In this document: positions 35,970-47,177 of the stretch, piece by piece
Numbering within the stretch: position 1 is the stretch's first letter
Layout: the number at the start of each line of letters is the position of its first letter
Source of the DNA: Pseudisothecium myosuroides
Lineage: Eukaryota; Streptophyta; Bryopsida; Hypnales; Lembophyllaceae
Length of the DNA stretch: 64,000 bases
Reading direction: 5' to 3'
NCBI GenBank assembly: GCA_951799445.1
Contig: OX637293.1
Span: forward strand, 11,594,001 to 11,658,000
Made by a program: the position numbers and the translations under genes
Notes under the pieces: model-generated
The model's database searches: none
What the model was told of the DNA's origin: nothing
What the model saw: only the letters and a program-made list of their open reading frames with translations

Positions 35970-36291
35970 CATTAGAGAAAAAATGAGCCCTCCGGAGGGC
36001 TGCTCCGGAGTGACATGCCAAGCTATTAAAAAGCTTGGCCTGTCACTCCAGTATTGTCTTGCGGTGAGCAGTCAGCTTGGCTGACTGCTCGCCAAAATCG
36101 CGATTTTTTTTTTTTTCTTTAATATTTTTTTTAAGATTAAAAAAATAAAAATAAAAATTTACTAGTAATTTTCGGTTCCTGTGCCAGTTCTGCTGCAGTT
36201 TCTGCCGGGCGGAAATAGGGGAAAAACTATTTTTTTGGCAAAAAAAAAGTAAATTTTAGGGTCCTCCGGAGGGCTGATTTTTTCTCTAATG
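35970..36291. mobile_element. CATTAG-type MITE, 322 bp, copy 2 only
   Basis: The ends CATTAGAGAAAAAATGAGCC and, inverted, CATTAGAGAAAAAATCAGCC form a terminal inverted repeat of about 29 bp with one mismatch. Copy 1 has an uninterrupted CCCCTTGTGATCCCC at 7451-7465. No clear target duplication is seen. Internal hairpins (CCTCCGGAGG; CCAAGCTATTAAAAAGCTTGG) are conspicuous. A second member lies at 50164-50526. Confidence 0.8.
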
Positions 36292-38006
36292 TGATCCCCT
36301 CCAACTCTTTATATAAAGGACTAGGATGGAAATTAGATGAAGTTAAAGGACATCAGCCATAACCATTAGATGGGGCACACGCAAGCAATGTTATTCTCTT
36401 ACTAAGATGTATCAAGCAGAGATTGTTTTCAAAACACCTTTTCTAAACCAATGCTCTATTTTTCTATTATTTTACTTGTTAATAGATCCAAAATAAAAAT
36501 CTTTTGGTTAAATTGTTAGAATATACCCTCCAAAATTTTTGAATTCTAAAAACTTATTAATTGTAAAATCTAAGCAATTGATTTAAAGAAACAAGGATTT
36601 TGCTATCCATCTTGGATGTGAAGTTTCAAAACTCATACTTTTCATTCAATAGAAATTGTAGGTCTTACACCTTGATAAAATAAATCTCATACTGATGAAA
36701 TAAATTGCAAATATATGAAGAACAATTTAGCCATAAATATTTCATATTTATTCTTAAAACTTTACATGAGGAAAAGGCTAAATTTTGAAGGATATTATGG
36801 AGTGAACCACAAAAAAATTCATGTTACCAATTTTGGAATGGGATGGAATTAGGACTTGAAATTCTTGTCATTGAATGCGCATTGAAACCGCATATAATAA
36901 CTAGATAAGAAAATCTACATTTGGATGTTGAAAACTTGTCATGCCATTTGCCTGATTTGTCTTTCTTAAGCCTTATTTGTTGCAGTAATTAAAATATTTT
37001 CCTTTAAGCTTGCTTCTAATGGACTCTATTTTGGTTGTCCAAAGTCCAAATTTTGGTGTCTTTTCTTTCTTTGGTGTCTTCCAGTGATAGTAGTTCAAAA
37101 AAAGTTTGTTCCAATCAAAAATAGTTTACAAATAACAATTCCTATTTTGCATTGTTATGATGACATTCCAATCATTCTAGAAAATGAATTAGAAAATTTC
37201 AATCCCAAAGGTGAGAATGGTATTGGTCAAAAATCTTTTGGGTCATCAAAGCTTATGTGGTAATTTATATTTGGGCTAAAATTGTCTTACTCTTGTTTTC
37301 TAGAAACCTTATTTCTAAACTTTGATTACCTATAAATTACTTGAGAGGACATTTTGGATAGTGTTTTGGATAATTTTAAAAACACCTCAAAGATGGAAAA
37401 AACATTTTTTCATCCAAATTCATTTGGGTAGTTTTTTGAACTGAATTTCAATGAAATATGTTGAATATCTTCTCCTTGTGATATTTTCAACTTTCCAACA
37501 CAAGAAAATGGCAAATCCATTGATCTTTGGGTAGTATGCCATATTTAACTACACCTAGACTTTTGAAAGTCCAAAATTAATAATGGTCATCATGAGGGAA
37601 AAAAAGAGCCATCAAGAGATAATCCAAAATATCCAAAGATCAATACAAAACATCCCGAGATGTGTTCAAACATTGAGAGATCTATATAAACATTGAGAGA
37701 CCTCCCAATGTTATTTTCTAGAGATCTTTGGATGTTTAGTCCAGAATCCATTGAATAGTCCAAAAGTAGTTAAATGTGGCATTAGTATATTTTAGCAAAA
37801 TAACAAATAGATTACCTGTACATTTGGCCCTTGAAGCAAATTTCCCCCCTCCAAAGAACCAACCTCATGGTGGTCCAAATTGTATCCTATTAAAATCATA
37901 ACAAATAGATTATTTAGTCACTCCATAACTTTTCATACTCCAGAGCTTTTCAGAAGCTAAATCACAAACAGACATGGTAAAATAAAAGTCACTAGTAATT
38001 CAGCCC
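36292..38006. other. AT-rich intergenic DNA of copy 2
   Basis: Colinear with about 7460-9245 of copy 1, with a deletion in the 170-bp direct repeat. No gene was recognised. Confidence 0.55.
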
Positions 38007-39127
38007 ATTGTTGTCACATCAAACAAATTAGGATCATTGGACGTCTCGGATGGGCAAACATATTGGACAGTTCAAACAGACTAAACGGACAATATAACTA
38101 CCTTAACCCCCTAAAGGACCATTGTCCCTTCGGGGGACAAAAACATTTTGGGTAGGTACCTACGGGTTGAAATTTTGTTGTGATTTTTTGAAACTTTTTT
38201 TGGAGATAGAAAAATTGATAAGCTTCGTGGGAATATAATTTTTCACAATTGGTGCCCGGAAAAAAAAGTTATGACCAAATAAGCTCAAACAAGGGGACGG
38301 GGGGCAGCCCAGGTAGCAAAAAAAAAATGGACAAAAATTTGAATTTTTTTTTTAATATTTTTATTCTCATAGATTATTTTTGTCTATCTTGAAAGCTTTG
38401 ATTCATTTCATCTGGGTATGTTATGAGAAAGTTATGGACATTCTTGTTTTTCGGGCAGTTAGAGCATCTTTTTGAAAAAAATAACTTGTAGGATTCATTT
38501 CTGAATGCAATTTTTCAAATTTTTCAAATATTTCTTTTTTACATGGTTTGATTTACTTGCTAGAACAATCTCACCATTGGGATTAGTGCATTTTAATTCC
38601 ATCTAAAATATATTAATATTTTAGATTTTCCTTCTATCTTGTACCTACTTCTACTTAACAATTTTCTTAAGAATGATAATTAAGTTTTTTTTACTTTTCT
38701 TTTTCCTAGACTCTCAACTCAATTCTCCACTATAAAGATTCAAAGCTCAAAACTCTCTAGTGCAAAAATTTTAAGTTAAAAATGTTCAAAGTCAAAAAAT
38801 CTAGTCCCGCAATGTGCTGAAAAACTTTTATTTTTCACTTTAAACGCGGTCAAAAATTCTGAATTTTTTCCCACACACTTTCATACTAGTTAGATGTAAG
38901 ATCCTACGGTTCAATGGGACAAAAAAAACAATTTTCAATTTTTTATACTCTTTGCTATAGATATGGCAATTTTGAGTGTTTTTTGGCAGAAAAAAGGCCT
39001 TGGGACTTTAGGGATTAAACTAGTCACATCCGAGGTCACATTGGGCGCATTCGGGTCACTGGACATCTTGGACAAGCGGGCAAATCGGACAATTAAGACG
39101 GACGGTCCGTCCAATGTGATAACTATG
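38007..39127. mobile_element. Mutator-type MITE split by a TTAA element (counterpart of 9246-9454)
   Basis: The ends and flanking 9-mers (ATTCAGCCC and ATTCGACCC) correspond to the copy 1 MITE. The unit is enlarged by the nested TTAA element at 38107-39014. Confidence 0.7.
38107..39014. mobile_element. Non-autonomous TTAA (piggyBac-type) element, 908 bp, copy 2 only
   Basis: TTAA flanks both sides (38103-38106 and 39015-39018), and copy 1 has a single TTAA at 9342-9345 in the same sequence (CTACCTTAAACTAGTC). The left end is CCCCCTAAAGGACC and the inverted right end is TCCCTAAAGTCCC. It is the 0.93-kb family in reverse orientation relative to 2704-3629. It has no coding capacity. Confidence 0.92.
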
Positions 39128-39592
39128 ATTCGACCCTTGTGGCAAATTTCCCCTTCTAAAGAACCAACCTCATAGTGCTCCAAGAAAGTGTTAGATATAG
39201 TTTACAATGGCTTTTTCCAAATTCCAATTGTTTAAATTGCAGAGTTTTTTGAAATACGCAAAGTCAATATAGGCCCTAGAAGCTGACTCTGCATCATTCG
39301 CACTTGTGAAATTGCCAGTGGTCACATTGTATTCACGTTGATAATAATAGTCATTGTTGTCCAGAGCCTTCAACTATATATACACTTGGACAGTGTGAAT
39401 AGCGTACTTGCGCTCTATGGTGTTGACACTTTGATTGCCATCAAAATGATTAGAAAGAAAGATCTCCTTCTCACCATAAATGTCATTGTAATTTGTGTTT
39501 GTGTATCTAGAGTTGAATTTAAATTATGAAAACGATCTTTTTTGAAGTTGAGACCATAAAAGGAAACAAAGCTTATCAACTTTAGTTTGAGT

Positions 39593-39799
39593 CATTGTTG
39601 TCACATTGGGCGAGTTAGGATCACTGGATGTCCTACACAGGGCTGATAGGCAGACACATCGGACGGTTCAGACGGACCAAACGATTAATGTGACTACCCT
39701 AAAGTAATTACATTGGGTGGATTAGGGTCACTGGATGTCCTAAGTGGGCGGGCAAATCAGACGGTTTGGATAGACGGTCCGTCTAATGTGACAACTATG
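39593..39799. mobile_element. Mutator-type MITE (counterpart of 9923-10129)
   Basis: It has the same termini and length as the copy 1 element, with flanks GTTTGAGTC and ATTTGAATA. It carries the GACGGTCCGTC motif. Confidence 0.65.
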
Positions 39800-39961
39800 A
39801 TTTGAATAGTTTCAACCTTAATTTGAAAATTTGAAAAATTCCTTGAATTTAAGTATTTTATTGCAATTTGAACTTTGGGCCTACTATTACAAAGTGCTAA
39901 TTTCCTCATTTAGAATGACACAATAGAAAAAAATTGCACCATGGTCTCTTATTCTATAATA

Positions 39962-41281
39962 CTCCTTCCGTCTCAAAATAAATTTGGGATTTCCTAGAAA
40001 TGGCTAGATTAATGTCTGAATTGTTCCTATATTCCAGGGATTGCGGAGATATTGTAGCTTCTATCAAACTCCACTAGGTGTTAAAGAATGGAAGTCAAAA
40101 GTGAAGCGGTGCATCTTCAAAACAAGTGACAAAGTGACAAGTTTTTGCCTTTTTTCCAACTGCTCCAATGGTATTAATTTTGATCATTCTTTGAGCACTG
40201 TTGATGCAATGATGTTCATGAATTGATGTCCTTTGTATTCAATCCCAACAATGCCTTGCAATTCAACTCCAAGTGAATTTTTCAATGAAAGATTTGTTAG
40301 TAGTTGTTGCTATATAATTTTGGGTTGAATTCTTTACCTTTGGTTGGTTAGAGTTTGCATTTTGATTCCCTTTGAAAGGATGGAATTACTCTATGTGGGC
40401 AATTTCATTAAAATGGCGCCATTTTGACAGTGTGACATTTTGACCATCTAGGATAGGTATAGAGTTTAGAAAGGGCGTTCTAAAACATCTAAGACAAGTA
40501 TAGATTTTAAAACGGCCGTTTGGAACTGTGAAAGCACCAAAGTTTAGTAATACCACCATTTGAATGAAATTGACCATATATAGTCTTTAGAGTGTGTCAT
40601 CTACAGATTCTTTTGAGTTTTCGATTCCCTTTGTAAGAATCAAATTGTTATATAGTCTTTGAATTTTGACATCTGCAAATTCTTTGAATTTTGGGTTGAA
40701 TTCTTTGCCTTTAGACCAAGGTATTCATCAAGTAGCTTAGTTATTGTCCATCAAGCTGTGGAGAGCCGCCAATTTCAAATTTAATTTGAGACAAGTATAT
40801 TTGGAAACCAAGGTGTTCATCAAGTAGCTTAGTTATTGTCCATCAAGTTGTGGAGAGCGGCCAATTTCAAATTTAATTTGAGACAAGTATATTTGGAAAC
40901 TATGTTGGATTTTGACATCTGTTGCTTCTTTGAATTTTGGGTTGAATTCTTTGCCTTTGGATTAGGGTGTTTGAACTAGCTTCAGTTGTTGTCCATCAAG
41001 TTGTGGAATTTTGGGTTGAATTCTTTGCCTTTGGATTAGAGTGTTTGAACTAGCTTCTGTTGCTTCTTTGAATTTTGGGTTGAATTCTTTGCCTTTGGAT
41101 TAGGGTGTTTGAACTAGCTTCAGTTGTTGTCCGTCAAGTTGTGGAATTTTGGGTTGAATTCTTTGCCTTTGGATTAGAGTGTTTGAACTAGCTTCAGTTG
41201 TTGTCCATCAAGTTGTGGGGAGCCAGCCAATTTCAAATTTAATTTGAGACAAGTATATTCGGAAACCTTATATTTATTTTA
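39962..41281. mobile_element. Stowaway/mariner-like element, right end lost
   Basis: The left end CTCCTTCCGTCTCAAAATAA after TA (39960-39961) matches copy 1 at 10294. The right terminus with its CTCCCTC motif is missing, and the text runs directly into the DNA that lies beyond the element in copy 1. The interior includes an expanded minisatellite (40915-41215). Confidence 0.6.
40915..41215. repeat. Minisatellite expanded in copy 2
   Basis: About four tandem units of roughly 58-74 bp contain TGGGTTGAATTCTTTGCC, then GGATTAG(A/G)GTGTTTGAACTAGC. Copy 1 has about one equivalent unit at 11365-11440. The array lies 1.3-1.6 kb upstream of the PAL-2 start. Confidence 0.8.
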
Positions 41282-41448
41282 AATTCTCAAAAATTTGCAA
41301 GCAAATTCAAATTTTTGCAAAAGACTCTGCTGATTTCTTAAAGAAGACATGTGATTACGTCTCCCAAAAATAAATGCAGAAAAAATAAATGTAGAAAATT
41401 GGTCACAGGCACGTTCTTTTTAAGAGTTCAATCTTAACTTATAAGGTA

Positions 41449-41705
41449 GGTATCCCAAAACCGCCACTAATTGCTAGTGTGCCTAATTACCACTATTAGA
41501 TTGTTCAAATTCTTATATATTCGTATTGGAAAGGGAAAAGAGGTTCCAACACACCTAAGAATGCAACATTTGAATACCATATGCAAAAGTTATGAAGGAA
41601 CAAAGTTTGGTCTAAAAGCGTTTCTTTCACTGAGGTACATGACTGATTTTTGAGATGTACACACAATGAAGATGGCGCTTTAAGTTCAGTGGCGGTTTTG
41701 AGATA
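41449..41705. mobile_element. MITE inserted upstream of PAL-2
   Basis: Copy 1 lacks this ~257-bp segment at about 11907. Its ends are mirror images: GGTATCCCAAAACCGCCACT and, inverted, TTATCTCAAAACCGCCACT. Target duplication is unclear. It lies about 770 bp before the PAL-2 ATG and is absent from PAL-1. Confidence 0.75.
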
Positions 41706-42474
41706 ACATCTCCAGTTGGAGTAATTCTCACATCTCTGACTAAAAAATCTGAAAAATATTTGCAATTGCCGACAATGTCTCACAACATGCAGTCCCAATT
41801 TCCACACGTTGGACTGGAGGCTTCAAGCCGGAATGCCTGGGCTCCCACCACGCGGACTTTGTGAAAAGTTCGACGAGAATCCCCGACCCGCTTTGAACTT
41901 CCCTCCTTTCCATGCCCTTTTACGACAGTCTTCCCCAAATCATTGAAACCACTGCCCCGCGTTGTCAGAAAAACACAAAAAACACAAGCCACTCTGAATT
42001 GCCCACATGCCCAATTGCCCAGTCACGAGACCCAATGCAACGAGGGACCAAAGCTCTTTGCTTCACCACCAGATGCCAATCTCGTCCACTTACAAATACA
42101 GGCCTTCTTGATCCCAATTCCTCATCTCAGGTCTATCCCACTTATTAGCAGGGCATCAGGTTACTTTCCTCAGCTTCGAGTTATTTTGCAGATTTACATA
42201 CATTTGCAACCACATTTGCTAGACATTGCTATGAATACAGTTGCAAACACGATCAGCTGTTCGGTGGTATACCAATCCCATTCGTCCACTTGAGTCGACA
42301 TTCTTAGTTACTTGGTTGGAAATTGCGAGGACGTTCGCTCACCGTGAACGCTTGAAGAAGTAGTTGAATTAAGATCCTTGCTTGCAATTGAGTGAAGCGC
42401 TGAGTTCAGGGGGGCAACTAGATCCTGGATTGATTGCTGAGACCACTTAAGAGCTCGAAGATATACTGTATACA
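41706..42474 (+). promoter_or_regulatory. PAL-2 promoter and 5' leader region
   Basis: Homologous to 11930-12700 of PAL-1. Compared with PAL-1, the TATA-like TATAAAG is gone (here TTGAATTAAGATCC, near 42366-42379) and the ACGTG core is interrupted (TTTTACGACAG near 41919). The final 60 bp before the ATG are almost unchanged. Different promoter strength is an inference. Confidence 0.45.
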
Positions 42475-44649
42475 ATGGCAGCTGTGGAATCCGACTCCAT
42501 GGCGTCGTCCCTGAGCTACAAGAATGCGGGATCCGAGCCTGTCTTGAAGAAACCGAGCTTCTGCAATAAGGCTTCAACAGCAGTTTCCCGAGCAGATCCG
42601 CTCAACTGGGCCAAGACGGCCGCCAAGTTGCAAGGGAATCATCTGGACGAGATCAAGCAGATGGTGGCCACGTACTTCGACTCCACCGAAGTGGCCATCG
42701 AGGGCGTCAATCTCACCGTGGGACAGGTCACGGCCATCGCACGCCGACCCGACGTGGCGGTGGTGCTGGACGCGGCCAACGCCAAGGCCAGAGTGGACGA
42801 GTCCTCCAACTGGGTGCTCACCAAGATCATGAACGGCGGGGACATCTACGGAGTGACCACGGGATTCGGCGCCACCTCCCACCGCCGCACGCAGCAAGGC
42901 GTGGAGCTGCAGCGCGAGCTCATTCGCTTTCTGAACGCCAGCGTGCTGGTGAAGGGGCACTCCCTGCCCGTGGAGACCACGCGCGCGGCCATGCTGGTGC
43001 GCACCAACACCTTGATGCAGGGCTACTCTGGGATCCGTTGGGAGATTCTGGAGGCCATGGAGAAGCTGCTCAACGCGCACGTCACACCCAAGCTGCCGTT
43101 GCGTGGGACGGTCACTGCTTCCGGGGATCTGGTGCCCTTGTCTTACATTGCGGGGCTGCTCACTGCCCGACCCAACTCGCGAGCTTGCACTGCTGATGGC
43201 CAGGAGGTTTCGGCGTTGGAGGGTCTGTGGATGGCGGGGGTGGAGAAGCCGTTCGAGCTGCAGCCCAAGGAGGGCCTGGCATTGGTAAATGGGACTGCCG
43301 TGGGATCGGCACTGGCCTCCACGGTGTGCTTCGACGCCAACGTGCTGGTGCTGCTTGCGGAAGTCTTGTCCGCCTTGTTCTGTGAAGTGATGCAAGGGAA
43401 GCCAGAATTCGCCGACCCCTTGACCCACAAGCTGAAGCATCACCCGGGCCAGATGGAAGCTGCAGCGGTCATGGAGTGGTTGTTGGACGGGAGCGACTTC
43501 ATGAAAGCCGCGGCCAAGCTCAACGAGACCGATCCCTTGAAGAAGCCCAAGCAGGACCGGTACGCGCTGCGCACTTCTCCCCAGTGGTTGGGTCCCCAGA
43601 TCGAGGTGATCCGCACCGCCACACACGCCATTGAGAGTGAGATCAACTCCGTGAACGACAACCCCATCATTGACGCCGCGCAGGGGATCGCGCTGCACGG
43701 GGGCAACTTCCAGGGCACACCCATTGGCGTCTCCATGGACAACATGCGCCTGGCGCTGGCGGCCATCGGCAAGCTCATGTTTGCCCAGTTCTCCGAGCTC
43801 GTGAACGACTACTACAACAACGGCCTGCCTTCCAACTTGAGCGGGGGACCCAACCCCAGCCTGGACTACGGCATGAAGGGCGCCGAGATCGCCATGGCGT
43901 CGTACCTCTCCGAGCTCAACTACCTCGCCAACCCCGTCACCACCCACGTGCAGAGCGCGGAGCAGCACAACCAGGACGTGAACTCGCTGGGCTTGGTGTC
44001 CGCGCGCAAGACGGAGGAGGCCGTGGAGATTTTGAAGCTCATGAGCTCGACCTTCCTGGTGGGGCTGTGCCAAGCCATCGACCTCCGCCATGTGGAGGAG
44101 ACCATGCAGTCTGCCGTGAAGCAGGTGGTGTTGCAGGCGGCGAAGAAGACGCTGTTCATGGGCCAGGACGGGGGGCTCCTGCCGTCGCGCTTTTGCGAGA
44201 AGGACCTCCTGTTGGTGGTGGAGCGTCAGCCCGTGTTCTCGTACATCGACGACGCGTCCTCCGACACGTACCCGTTGATGGAGAAGCTGCGAGGCGTGCT
44301 GGTGAGCCACGCCCTCAAAGACGCCTCCCGCTCCGTGTTCGAGCAGATCCCCGTCTTCGAGGCCCAAGTGCAAGAGCGGCTGCGCACGGTGGTGCCCTTG
44401 GTGCGGGAAGCATATGACAACAAGGGCCTTTCGGCGGTGCCCAACAGGATTGAGTCGTGCAGGACGTACCCGCTGTACCAATTCGTGAGGTCGGAGCTGG
44501 GGACGCAATTGCTGTCCGGCTTGCGAACTGTGTCTCCCGGGACTGAAATTCAGAAAGTGTTCGAGGCGATGTCGGAGGGGAAGCTGATTCGGCCTCTGTT
44601 GCGGTGCGTGCAAGGATGGACTGGCGCTCCTGGCCCATTCCCCTTGTAA
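42475..44649 (+). CDS. PAL: Phenylalanine ammonia-lyase (PAL-2)
   Basis: Intronless 724-residue PAL paralogue of PAL-1. All catalytic features are kept: the MIO triad Ala215-Ser216-Gly217, Tyr125, Phe152 and the NDNP block. About 20 residues differ from PAL-1. Most are conservative or lie in the variable N-terminus (F6S, M16K, P35T). R252W and L656P (SAVPNRIES) are the less conservative changes; L656P falls in the C-terminal region that plant PALs have in addition to bacterial histidine ammonia-lyase. The intact frame over 2.2 kb despite many silent changes suggests purifying selection. The gene arose with PAL-1 by the segmental duplication. Upstream it differs by a MITE at 41449 and by loss of a TATA-like motif. 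Confidence 0.97.
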   Translation: MAAVESDSMASSLSYKNAGSEPVLKKPSFCNKASTAVSRADPLNWAKTAAKLQGNHLDEIKQMVATYFDSTEVAIEGVNLTVGQVTAIARRPDVAVVLDAANAKARVDESSNWVLTKIMNGGDIYGVTTGFGATSHRRTQQGVELQRELIRFLNASVLVKGHSLPVETTRAAMLVRTNTLMQGYSGIRWEILEAMEKLLNAHVTPKLPLRGTVTASGDLVPLSYIAGLLTARPNSRACTADGQEVSALEGLWMAGVEKPFELQPKEGLALVNGTAVGSALASTVCFDANVLVLLAEVLSALFCEVMQGKPEFADPLTHKLKHHPGQMEAAAVMEWLLDGSDFMKAAAKLNETDPLKKPKQDRYALRTSPQWLGPQIEVIRTATHAIESEINSVNDNPIIDAAQGIALHGGNFQGTPIGVSMDNMRLALAAIGKLMFAQFSELVNDYYNNGLPSNLSGGPNPSLDYGMKGAEIAMASYLSELNYLANPVTTHVQSAEQHNQDVNSLGLVSARKTEEAVEILKLMSSTFLVGLCQAIDLRHVEETMQSAVKQVVLQAAKKTLFMGQDGGLLPSRFCEKDLLLVVERQPVFSYIDDASSDTYPLMEKLRGVLVSHALKDASRSVFEQIPVFEAQVQERLRTVVPLVREAYDNKGLSAVPNRIESCRTYPLYQFVRSELGTQLLSGLRTVSPGTEIQKVFEAMSEGKLIRPLLRCVQGWTGAPGPFPL

Positions 44650-46276
44650 TTTCCTCTAACAAGGTTTCTTTCGTTTCGTTAGTCACTTAGCCACTGTACT
44701 GTACATTGACATAAGTAGAGATTCAGATTTCACTCCTACTCGGATTAGTCATAGACACACAATTTTCGAGTCACAAGTTGTGACTCGTGTACATTTAATG
44801 AGCGCTGGTTTTCACATTGGGCCGTGCTTGAGCATTTTATAACATTCTTTGGACGTCACAATGGGCGTCGACATATTCACTGATTCAGGAGGTTCTTCGA
44901 GTGTCAGTGCCGATGTTGTCATATGAATTTACATGTGTTTGCGTCTGCAGATTGAAGTAGTTCTCAGGAGTTGGTAATTCGACCAGTTCCGTTGTAATTC
45001 CCTTCCCTTCCTAACTGGAACACGAGAATAGTTGCATCTTCAAATAGACCGACAGAAGAGAAAAGAAGAATTCTGGTCTGATGGATTGGAAATTGAAATG
45101 AATCGACGTCTGGTGTCCTGCTCACATGCTCAAGTTTTCTTTCGCAATTCTGAATCTCAACGGTCAACATGAAACAGAGGAATCCACATAGCCATTTCCT
45201 GCACAATTGCGCAATTGATCAGGTGTTAATGACGCTGAGTTAAGTACCAGGTTCAAGTTCAAATTATGAGGCTTCAGTCAAACAGAAAAGGAATTGTCCA
45301 CTAAAACTCCACAATTGGGAAAGCCTAAACGTTTAAATTAAAAATGCTCTACGCTTGAAGCCTTGAACATGTCGCCGACCATATCAGTATCAGTTCGGGG
45401 CAAGTTCTCATTCTCATCTTCGATATCGTCTCTGTGTTCGGTACTCATCTTTGCCATCCTCATATAAAACGCAACAGTTCCACATCGTCAATTCTTCCTA
45501 GCTTATCCAAAAGCATGACTGTCAGTTGAGAGGTGAGCTCAAGCTCTGGACAATCTGGGCCGATGCACAAGAATAATCGACTGCGAGTATTTCCAAATTC
45601 TACGCACAAGAATAATCGACTGCGAGTACTTCCAAATTCTACGCACAAGAATAATCTACTGTGAGCACTTCTAAATTCTACCCATGAATGGTTCCAAGAG
45701 TGGATTATATATACTAGGTGATGTAGTTATGCAGCGAAGAAAAATTATTATCTGAATTGTACACCACTGCGCATTACAATGGATGTGGGAGTGCTTAGGA
45801 TTAAGGAGATCTTCGGTCTGGATTTGCGTTCTTTCTAAGATTGTCATTGAAAATCTGACCTCAAATTTCTGTGGGCACCTCGATCTGGGGTAGCATGCAG
45901 TTCCTCCATGTCCCTGAACTTGGTATGTACGGGGGATAATTACCGGCATCGAATATAACTTCGCACTGAGGTGTGATCGAAGTGCACATTCTACTGTACA
46001 GTACAGTACATAAACTGAAAGGTTTATTGATTATCAGCATAATTACCAGCAGGTTCTGTTATACTGTGCATTCAGTGCGTGGGTTTTAATTTCAAGCTGG
46101 TGAATTCTATAGCTGCCATGTAGAAGAATTTGGATTTAGAATGATCAAATTGTCACCAGCTCTGGTGGAGTCATTATGGAATCAATTTCTTGGGAGGAAT
46201 TACTTATTCCAGGTCTCTTGATTAGATTGATGATGAGGTGGAGCTAGCATTAGGTTTGCTAGCTGAAGATGTATGT
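44650..46276. other. PAL-2 3' flank and unassigned DNA
   Basis: Homology with the PAL-1 flank continues to about 45780. A minus-strand ORF at 45648-45460 overlaps a 39-bp tandem repeat and carries a Leu-rich end (LTVMLLDKLGRIDDVELL), but I do not recognise it. No other gene is visible. Confidence 0.45.
45565..45681. repeat. 39-bp tandem repeat, three units
   Basis: Three head-to-tail units start GCACAAGAATAATCGACTGC; the third is slightly diverged. Because 39 is a multiple of three, the minus-strand frame through it stays open. Confidence 0.9.
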
Positions 46277-46683
46277 AAGGTAACCCCCCCATAACCGACC
46301 GAATAAGGAATTTCGACATGATCTAGAGTAGTGAAGGCAAAACAAATATTTTTCAGAGGTACATAAATTGAAAAGACACATATTGCAAAAAATTTGGTAA
46401 TTTTATCGCTTAAATTGAAATTACTATGAATTTTGGGAGGCAAAAAGTGCGCCGGATACATAGTACATGGCCAATACATAGACTCTTCCAATTCCGATCA
46501 TTCAATAACTTTTTACCTAATCATTATTTCCCACTTTTTTTTTCACAACTTGGGACATGTGTCATGTATTTATTAGTTCCAACTTTGAAAATGAAAAAAA
46601 ACCGCATTCTAAGCGTGGTCGGAAATACGTGCACCTATAGGTCGGGAATGGGTCAATGGTCGGGAATGGGGGGGGTTACCTTA
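46277..46683. mobile_element. C-rich MITE-like element, about 407 bp
   Basis: The left end TAAGGTAACCCCCCC and the inverted right end TAAGGTAACCCCCCC mirror each other. A further inverted motif, CCGACC, lies just inside both ends. The interior is AT-rich and non-coding. The C-run termini recall the smaller element at 16257-16395, but relatedness is uncertain. Confidence 0.6.
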
Positions 46684-46712
46684 GGACCAAATGAAAGGTG
46701 ACATTTCATGGC

Positions 46713-46870
46713 TTTTAGGATAACACTATTGAATACAAAATTTTGCATACTTATTAGCTAGATTACTAAATATATTTTGGCAGTAATATAATTTTAGGAT
46801 AACACTATTGAATACAAAAATCTGCATACTTATTAGCTAGATTATTAAATATATTTTGACAACAATATAA
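46713..46870. repeat. 79-bp tandem duplication
   Basis: Two adjacent units begin TTTTAGGATAACACTATTG at 46713 and 46792 with few differences. They lie just right of the C-rich element. Confidence 0.88.
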
Positions 46871-47177
46871 TTTTAAATAGTAAGGTGATTTTGTAATTTA
46901 CAATTTAAAGTAAATAATTATATTTGTGCAAAAAAATAGACATTTGTTTGCATGTGGTTTATGTATTTCTAACTAGGAGCCTCCCCGCGCATATTTGGTT
47001 ACTAGAATACAAATTATTGTGGAGTACTGAAATATGGCAAATCATGCACCATTGGATTGATAATTCAATAATTGGAGTTTTTCATTCTAATGTCATTTTA
47101 AAATTTAGAACTTATCACATGCTCAAAGACAACAAACTACACATAGAGTGCATGATCAATTTGTGGCTTTGACGTAT
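46871..47177. other. AT-rich DNA, nothing recognised
   Basis: Short low-complexity stretch between the tandem duplication and the orphan PAL flank fragment. No features were seen. Confidence 0.5.

Larger units (their letters stand above)
23359..45780. repeat. Segmental duplication, copy 2 (ends in PAL-2)
   Basis: This is a direct-orientation copy of bases 1-15560, enlarged to about 22.4 kb. Most of the extra length is transposon insertions: 28906-33883, 33959-34226, 35970-36291, 38107-39014 and 41449-41705, plus a swapped stretch at 26861-27390. Scattered substitutions and small indels separate the copies in intergenic DNA, while the PAL coding sequences remain about 97% identical in protein by eye. 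Confidence 0.93.

Noticed and set aside
42574..44613. 679-codon minus-strand open frame opposite PAL-2 (and a 345-codon one opposite PAL-1 at 13802-14839)
   Set aside because: It is the antisense of a GC-rich coding sequence with G/C-ending codons, which keeps other frames open. Its translation is His/Leu/Gln-rich low complexity, and the PAL frame has all family motifs.
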